A DNA stretch of 8,413 nt. Origin: a bacterium. Lineage in GTDB: Bacteria > Patescibacteriota > Saccharimonadia > Saccharimonadales > UBA4665. Positions within the stretch are counted from its first letter, which is position 1. Each line of letters begins with the position of its first letter. Where the stretch lies: assembly GCA_029549845.1 (NCBI GenBank), contig JAKPIL010000146.1, positions 1 to 8,413 of the forward strand, in the 5' to 3' direction. Below the pieces are notes generated by a model. It did not search any database. It was not told where the DNA came from and saw only the letters and a program-made list of their open reading frames with translations. This document shows, one piece after another, positions 5,693-8,413 of this stretch. The translations under genes and the position numbers were made by a program.

Positions 5693-6109
5693 ATGGATGT
5701 ACGCATTGGATCGGTTTTAGCAGCAACAGTAGCGCTATTTGTGGTGGGGGCGGTGTGGTATATGCCGGTTTTTGGAACCCTGTGGGGCAAGATACACGAC
5801 TTCGACAAGCGCACAAAGGCCGAGCAAGCGGTCATGCAAAAAAGCATGCTGCCATGGCTCATTGTCCAGTTCTTGCTAGGCGGCGTGACGGCATATTTCT
5901 TGGCGTTTTTCATTAGTCTACTCCCAGAGCAGTCGGTGTACAGCGTGGCGTTTTGGTTGTGGCTTGGCTTTAATGTGCCCACGCAGGCCTCGGCGGTTAT
6001 TTTTGGTGGTACCGCACCGCAGTGGATGGCGACCAAGATTGCCATTATGACTGGCGGCTCGCTGGTTGGGCTACTAGTGGCAGCCTGGGTCGTTCAGATT
6101 ATGGGGTAG
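5693..6109 (+). CDS. DUF1761 family small membrane protein
   Basis: The 138-residue protein has four likely membrane helices (about 6-24, 54-75, 82-103, 114-135) and the family signature WYMPVFGTLWGK (22-33) after helix 1. GFNVPTQASAVIFGG (92-106) lies in and after helix 3. DUF1761 has no established biochemical role. The start is certain from the near-perfect ribosome binding site. It is the first gene of a probable operon with DUF1905, VOC and DUF1801 genes, with gaps of 5, 1 and 16 bases. Confidence 0.85.
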   Translation: MDVRIGSVLAATVALFVVGAVWYMPVFGTLWGKIHDFDKRTKAEQAVMQKSMLPWLIVQFLLGGVTAYFLAFFISLLPEQSVYSVAFWLWLGFNVPTQASAVIFGGTAPQWMATKIAIMTGGSLVGLLVAAWVVQIMG

Positions 6110-6114
6110 GGTGA

Positions 6115-6381
6115 GTGACGGGGATTTCATTTAGTTCAAAAGTATACAAACATGCAACCACTGGTGGCTGGACCTATCTAACGTGGCCGGATTCCGTCAA
6201 GACGTTTGGTACGCGCGGCACAGTGAAGGTGCGTGGCACGTTTGACGGTGAACCGTTTGAGACATCATTTATGGCGCTCGGAGATGGTACGCATATGCTG
6301 CCCATTCGGGCGGTAACCCTCAAGCGTATCGGCAAACAAGTTGGTGACACGGTGCAGGTACTCGTAACAGAGAGGTTGTAA
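6115..6381 (+). CDS. DUF1905 family protein
   Basis: The 88-residue protein matches the small beta-rich DUF1905 domain: YKHATTGGWTYLTWPDSV (11-28), then RGTVKVRGTFDGEPFETSFM (34-53), DGTHMLPIRAVTLKRIG and GDTVQVLV. In many bacteria this domain is fused to a YdeI-type domain; here it stands alone. No activity is established for the family. The start is GTG at 6115, 5 bases after the DUF1761 stop; no ATG fits. It is probably translated by coupling, as only a modest purine-rich stretch (GGGGTAGGG) lies upstream within the previous gene's end. Cytoplasmic; no signal peptide. Confidence 0.8.
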   Translation: MTGISFSSKVYKHATTGGWTYLTWPDSVKTFGTRGTVKVRGTFDGEPFETSFMALGDGTHMLPIRAVTLKRIGKQVGDTVQVLVTERL

Positions 6382-6382
6382 C

Positions 6383-6850
6383 ACGGCAGATGTACAGAAG
6401 ATTACTTCGTATTTGTGGTTTGACCAACAGGCAGAGGAAGCCATGAACTACTACTGTAGCGTGTTTCCGGATGCGCGCATTGTACATATAGAACGCTACC
6501 CAGATGAATCGCTTGATGAGCATTTCATGGGGATGAACGGCAAGGTCATAACGGGAGTGTTTGAGCTCGCGGGGCAGCAATTTATGTGCCTCGATGGCGG
6601 CCCAGTTTTTACCATCAACGAGGCTGTGTCATTTCATGTGAGCTGCAAAGACCAGGCAGAAATCGATTACTACTGGAGCAGCTTATCGCATGTACCAGAG
6701 GCCGAACAGTGTGGTTGGTGCAAGGACAAATTTGGCGTGAGCTGGCAGATTATTCCGGAAAACATGCACGAGCTTATTTCGAGCCCGGCTGCTGTCCAGG
6801 CTATGATGCACATGAAAAAAATTGACATCGCAGGACTCGCCGCAGTGTGA
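6383..6850 (+). CDS. PhnB-like VOC-superfamily protein (unusual start codon)
   Basis: The protein belongs to the PhnB / '3-demethylubiquinone-9 methyltransferase-like' group of the vicinal oxygen chelate fold. Visible family blocks are VQKITSYLWFDQQAEEAMNY, FELAGQQFMCLDGGP, FTINEAVSFHVSC, and the C-terminal stretches CGWCKDKFGVSWQIIP and MMHMKKIDIAGL. The name PhnB is historical and no enzyme activity is established for this branch. The usual N-terminus (M-x-x-VQKIT) places the start at ACG 6383, 1 base after the DUF1905 stop and 6 bases after a Shine-Dalgarno-like AGAGGT (6371-6376). No ATG, GTG or TTG exists in frame there. The first conventional start, TTG 6413, would remove most of the first beta-strand and has no ribosome binding site. 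With ACG the protein has 155 residues, otherwise 146. The C-terminal frame is certain; the start is not. Confidence 0.85.
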   Translation, partial: TADVQKITSYLWFDQQAEEAMNYYCSVFPDARIVHIERYPDESLDEHFMGMNGKVITGVFELAGQQFMCLDGGPVFTINEAVSFHVSCKDQAEIDYYWSSLSHVPEAEQCGWCKDKFGVSWQIIPENMHELISSPAAVQAMMHMKKIDIAGLAAV

Positions 6851-6866
6851 TGACTAGGAGTGAAAT

Positions 6867-7241
6867 GTGAATAATAATTCCGAAGCAGTTGAAGCCTACC
6901 TGAGCCAGTTTGATGGCAATGTGCGCGAGCGTCTGGACGCCGTGCGTGTGGCCATACGCCGCATTGCACCCACCGCCACAGAGCAAATAAGCTATGGGCT
7001 AGTCGGCTACAAGCTGCACGGCAAGCCGCTGGTGTATTTTGGTGGGTTTCCACACCATGTTGGATTCTATGCGACACCAAACGGTCACGAAGCCTTCGCC
7101 CGTGAGTTTGCGCCCTACAAACAGGGAAAAGGATCGGTCCAGTTTCCGCACACCCAACCATTGCCACTTGAGCTTATCGAGCGAGTCGTTCAGTATAGGG
7201 TTGACTCAGTATCGCAAGCCGTTAATTCGGACACGCAGTAA
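6867..7241 (+). CDS. DUF1801 (YdhG-like) protein
   Basis: The 124-residue protein matches the YdhG/DUF1801 fold, related to the YjbR/CyaY-like group, whose function is unsettled. Typical blocks are RERLDAVRVAIRRIAPTATE (20-39), ISYGLVGYKLHGKPLVYFGG (41-60), HHVGFYATP (63-71) and YKQGKGSVQFPHTQPLPLEL (84-103), followed by the C-terminal helix IERVVQYRV. The start is GTG at 6867, with AGGAG (6856-6860) 6 bases upstream; the ATG two bases earlier is out of frame and meets a stop at once. It is the last gene of the operon. Its final 20 bases overlap the end of the oppositely read DUF2892 gene. Confidence 0.88.
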   Translation: MNNNSEAVEAYLSQFDGNVRERLDAVRVAIRRIAPTATEQISYGLVGYKLHGKPLVYFGGFPHHVGFYATPNGHEAFAREFAPYKQGKGSVQFPHTQPLPLELIERVVQYRVDSVSQAVNSDTQ

Positions 7242-7437
7242 TTTTACGACCGACGAGCTTGTTTAGTATACAGACTTTCAGTACGCCTGAGAGCATAAGC
7301 AATACACCGATGATACCAAAGACCCATTCGACCGAACCGTGCATACTTGCCACAGCGAAGCATTCCAAAACTGCACCGACGACAATTCGTAGTGAACGCC
7401 CCGTTTTCCCGCTCGCAAAATCAACAAATTTTTCCAT
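7222..7437 (-). CDS. DUF2892 small inner-membrane protein
   Basis: The 71-residue protein reads MEKFVDFASGKTGRSLRIVV... with two likely membrane helices (about 15-33 and 36-57), a loop between them, and a KVCILNKLVG motif after helix 2. This matches the DUF2892 family (the membrane part also found in YgaP-like proteins), where a Cys after the second helix is common. Function unknown. The start is fixed by AAGGAGGT (7448-7441), 3 bases upstream of ATG 7437. Its 3' end runs 20 bases into the DUF1801 gene on the other strand, leaving no room for a terminator between the two. Confidence 0.82.
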   Translation of the reverse strand: MEKFVDFASGKTGRSLRIVVGAVLECFAVASMHGSVEWVFGIIGVLLMLSGVLKVCILNKLVGRKITACPN

Positions 7438-7458
7438 AACACCTCCTTAATACCCCAA

Positions 7459-7487
7459 AGTATACAACAGCGTATATACTGTGTATA
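7459..7487. promoter_or_regulatory. TATA-rich inverted repeat between DUF2892 and EVE genes
   Basis: TATACAACAG (7461-7470) and CTGTGTATA (7479-7487) form an inverted repeat with one bulged A around cgtatata. Two -10-like boxes fall on it: minus TATACT (7464-7459), with TATACA 17 bases upstream, for DUF2892; and plus TATACT (7475-7480) for the EVE gene, with no clear -35. A dimeric regulator binding here could control both genes; this is inference. Confidence 0.45.
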
Positions 7488-7512
7488 TGTGTTTCAATAA
7501 TGTGAGGGCAGT

Positions 7513-7926
7513 ATGAAGTACTGGATAAATGTGGTGAGCCGTGACCATGTGCAGCGCGGTGTAGCTGGGGGTTTTACGCAGGCAAATCACGGCAAACCGC
7601 ACATGCTGAGGAAAATGGCCAAAGACGATTGGATTATATTTTACTCACCAAAGACGGCATTTCAGGACGGAGAGCCGCTACAAGCCTTCACTGCCATTGG
7701 GCAGGTGACAGACAATGAGCCGTATAAGGCAGAGATGACCCCAGATTTTCACCCATGGCGACGAGCGGTTGATTTCAAGCCGTGTCGCGAAGTGCCCATC
7801 CGCCCACTCATCGAGAAACTGCACTTCATTGAGGACAAGGCACACTGGGGCTACAAATTTCGTTTTGGCGTTATTCAGATACATGAAGATGACTTTGCAA
7901 TAATTCATGCGAGTATGAAGCCATGA
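7513..7926 (+). CDS. EVE-domain protein (UPF0310-like)
   Basis: This 137-residue protein is a single EVE domain, a PUA-like fold that in characterised relatives binds modified bases in DNA or RNA. Family blocks are MKYWINVVSRDHV (1-13), GGFTQANHGK (19-28), DDWIIFYSPKTAF (38-50), FTAIGQVTD (59-67), the diagnostic EMTPDFHPWRR (74-84), PIRPLIEKLHFI (95-106) and KFRFGVIQI (115-123). Trp40 and Trp82 are candidates for the base-binding pocket. The start is ATG 7513 with GAGGG (7504-7508) just upstream. No nuclease or restriction domain is attached and none lies next to it, so a role in reading modified nucleic acid is inference from the family. It diverges from DUF2892 across the inverted repeat. 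Confidence 0.93.
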   Translation: MKYWINVVSRDHVQRGVAGGFTQANHGKPHMLRKMAKDDWIIFYSPKTAFQDGEPLQAFTAIGQVTDNEPYKAEMTPDFHPWRRAVDFKPCREVPIRPLIEKLHFIEDKAHWGYKFRFGVIQIHEDDFAIIHASMKP

Positions 7927-7997
7927 AATACCACCCTGGTGCGTAGTATCAAGGTGCTCAATGTACGTGGGAGCTAGGCAAAGGCGTACATGGCACA

Positions 7998-8026
7998 TTG
8001 GAAGGCTTGGCCTTCAGATGTATACT
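7998..8026 (+). promoter_or_regulatory. Promoter with embedded palindrome for the right-edge membrane protein
   Basis: TTGGAA (7998-8003, 4 of 6 to consensus) and TATACT (8021-8026) are separated by exactly 17 bases. The start codon begins 7 bases after the -10 box, so the transcript is probably leaderless. A perfect palindrome GAAGGC-ttg-GCCTTC (8001-8015) overlaps the -35 box and spacer, a typical place for a repressor site. Confidence 0.6.
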
Positions 8027-8032
8027 GAGCGT

Positions 8033-8413
8033 ATGTATACAGAGACGAGCAGCGGCAGGCGATTGACGGGGTTCGCGTTACTCGCCGCGGGCATTCTGCT
8101 CTCGGCGCAGGCGCTATTTATGTATCTAGCGCAAACCCCACCGAGTGATGTAGCCGGGGTTCAGGCATGGATCAGCTCCGGAAAGCAAAGTCTCATGATG
8201 GCGAATGAGCTGCTATTTTTTGCGGCCGGGGCCATGGCGACGGCACTTATAGGGCTATATAAACTTCTTGCGAAGAATGCGCTGGTGTTGGCGACGGTTG
8301 GCTGTAGTTTTCTGGGAATTGCGACGGTTTTGCAATTTGTACTGTGCATTATACAGGGACGTTTAGTCTACCCCGTTTTTAGCCAGGTGCTGACGGGCGA
8401 AAATATGGTACTC
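8033..8413 (+). CDS. Multi-span membrane protein of unknown family (partial, runs off right edge)
   Basis: From ATG 8033 the frame is open for 127 codons to the window end. The protein has a short polar N-terminus (MYTETSSGRR), a first membrane helix (about 11-33), a loop on the far side (34-52, TPPSDVAGVQAW), helix 2 (about 55-78), helix 3 (about 82-108), and a polar turn GRLVYPVFSQVLTGEN that probably leads to another helix. The arrangement is like small DUF4386-type or similar 'hypothetical membrane' proteins, but I cannot assign it. No Shine-Dalgarno exists before the ATG; the -10 box at 8021-8026 predicts a leaderless mRNA, which supports this start. Confidence 0.75.
   Translation, partial: MYTETSSGRRLTGFALLAAGILLSAQALFMYLAQTPPSDVAGVQAWISSGKQSLMMANELLFFAAGAMATALIGLYKLLAKNALVLATVGCSFLGIATVLQFVLCIIQGRLVYPVFSQVLTGENMVL

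Noticed and set aside
5392..6045. A 217-residue minus-strand frame opposite NUDIX 2 and DUF1761
   Set aside because: Its composition (many Ser, Thr, Cys, His) is typical of an antisense shadow, and both plus-strand genes are well supported.
7961..7991. Inverted repeat ATGTACG/CGTACAT after the EVE gene, considered as a terminator
   Set aside because: The 7-bp stem has a 17-base loop and no T-run follows on either strand, so I cannot support a terminator; it may be chance.
1..8413. UGA-as-glycine code for the whole organism (suggested by the TGA in the kinase gene)
   Set aside because: TGA is the natural stop of the coiled-coil, first NUDIX and VOC genes, including an ATGA overlap, and no other gene has an internal TGA.

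Overview
The window looks like a chromosomal stretch of a small-genome bacterium of the Patescibacteria/CPR type. Candidatus Saccharibacteria (TM7) is my best guess, but this rests only on gene content and style: many short single-domain proteins, tight overlaps, several apparently leaderless starts, and about 50% GC. No phylogenetic marker is present, so the assignment is an inference. The standard genetic code fits, because TGA ends at least three intact genes (the coiled-coil protein, the first NUDIX protein and the VOC protein).

Left part (1-1714). A type-IV ABC exporter gene runs leftward off the window and shows only its membrane domain. About 320 bp without a gene follow, then two tandem copies of a 93-bp repeat (period 101) in which every copy holds three hairpins. 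A leftward gene for a small His-rich, coiled-coil orphan protein stops 7 bases before the repeats, whose last hairpin probably serves as its terminator. It diverges from trhO (tRNA U34 hydroxylase) across only 27 bp, where two back-to-back -10 boxes each predict a leaderless transcript.

Middle (1715-3655). The end of trhO overlaps an AT-rich P-loop kinase-like gene that is cut by one in-frame TGA, at a place where related proteins would be expected to have glycine. Next, on the minus strand, is a stand-alone PD-(D/E)XK protein resembling the tRNA-nuclease toxin domain of CdiA, followed by its own terminator. This is the most accessory-looking part of the window.

Right part (3656-8413). A three-gene operon NUDIX / EamA (DMT) permease / NUDIX has stop-start overlaps at both junctions. 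A second operon follows: DUF1761 membrane protein, DUF1905, PhnB-like VOC, DUF1801. The VOC gene has no usual start codon where homology and the ribosome binding site place it, only ACG. A convergent DUF2892 membrane protein overlaps the DUF1801 end by 20 bp. An EVE-domain gene diverges from it across a TATA-rich inverted repeat. A leaderless multi-span membrane protein behind a good promoter runs off the right edge.

Functional themes that recur are nucleotide clean-up (two NUDIX), RNA or modified-base handling (TrhO, CdiA-like nuclease, EVE) and small membrane proteins. I see no complete defence system, CRISPR array, tRNA or rRNA gene, or transposase.
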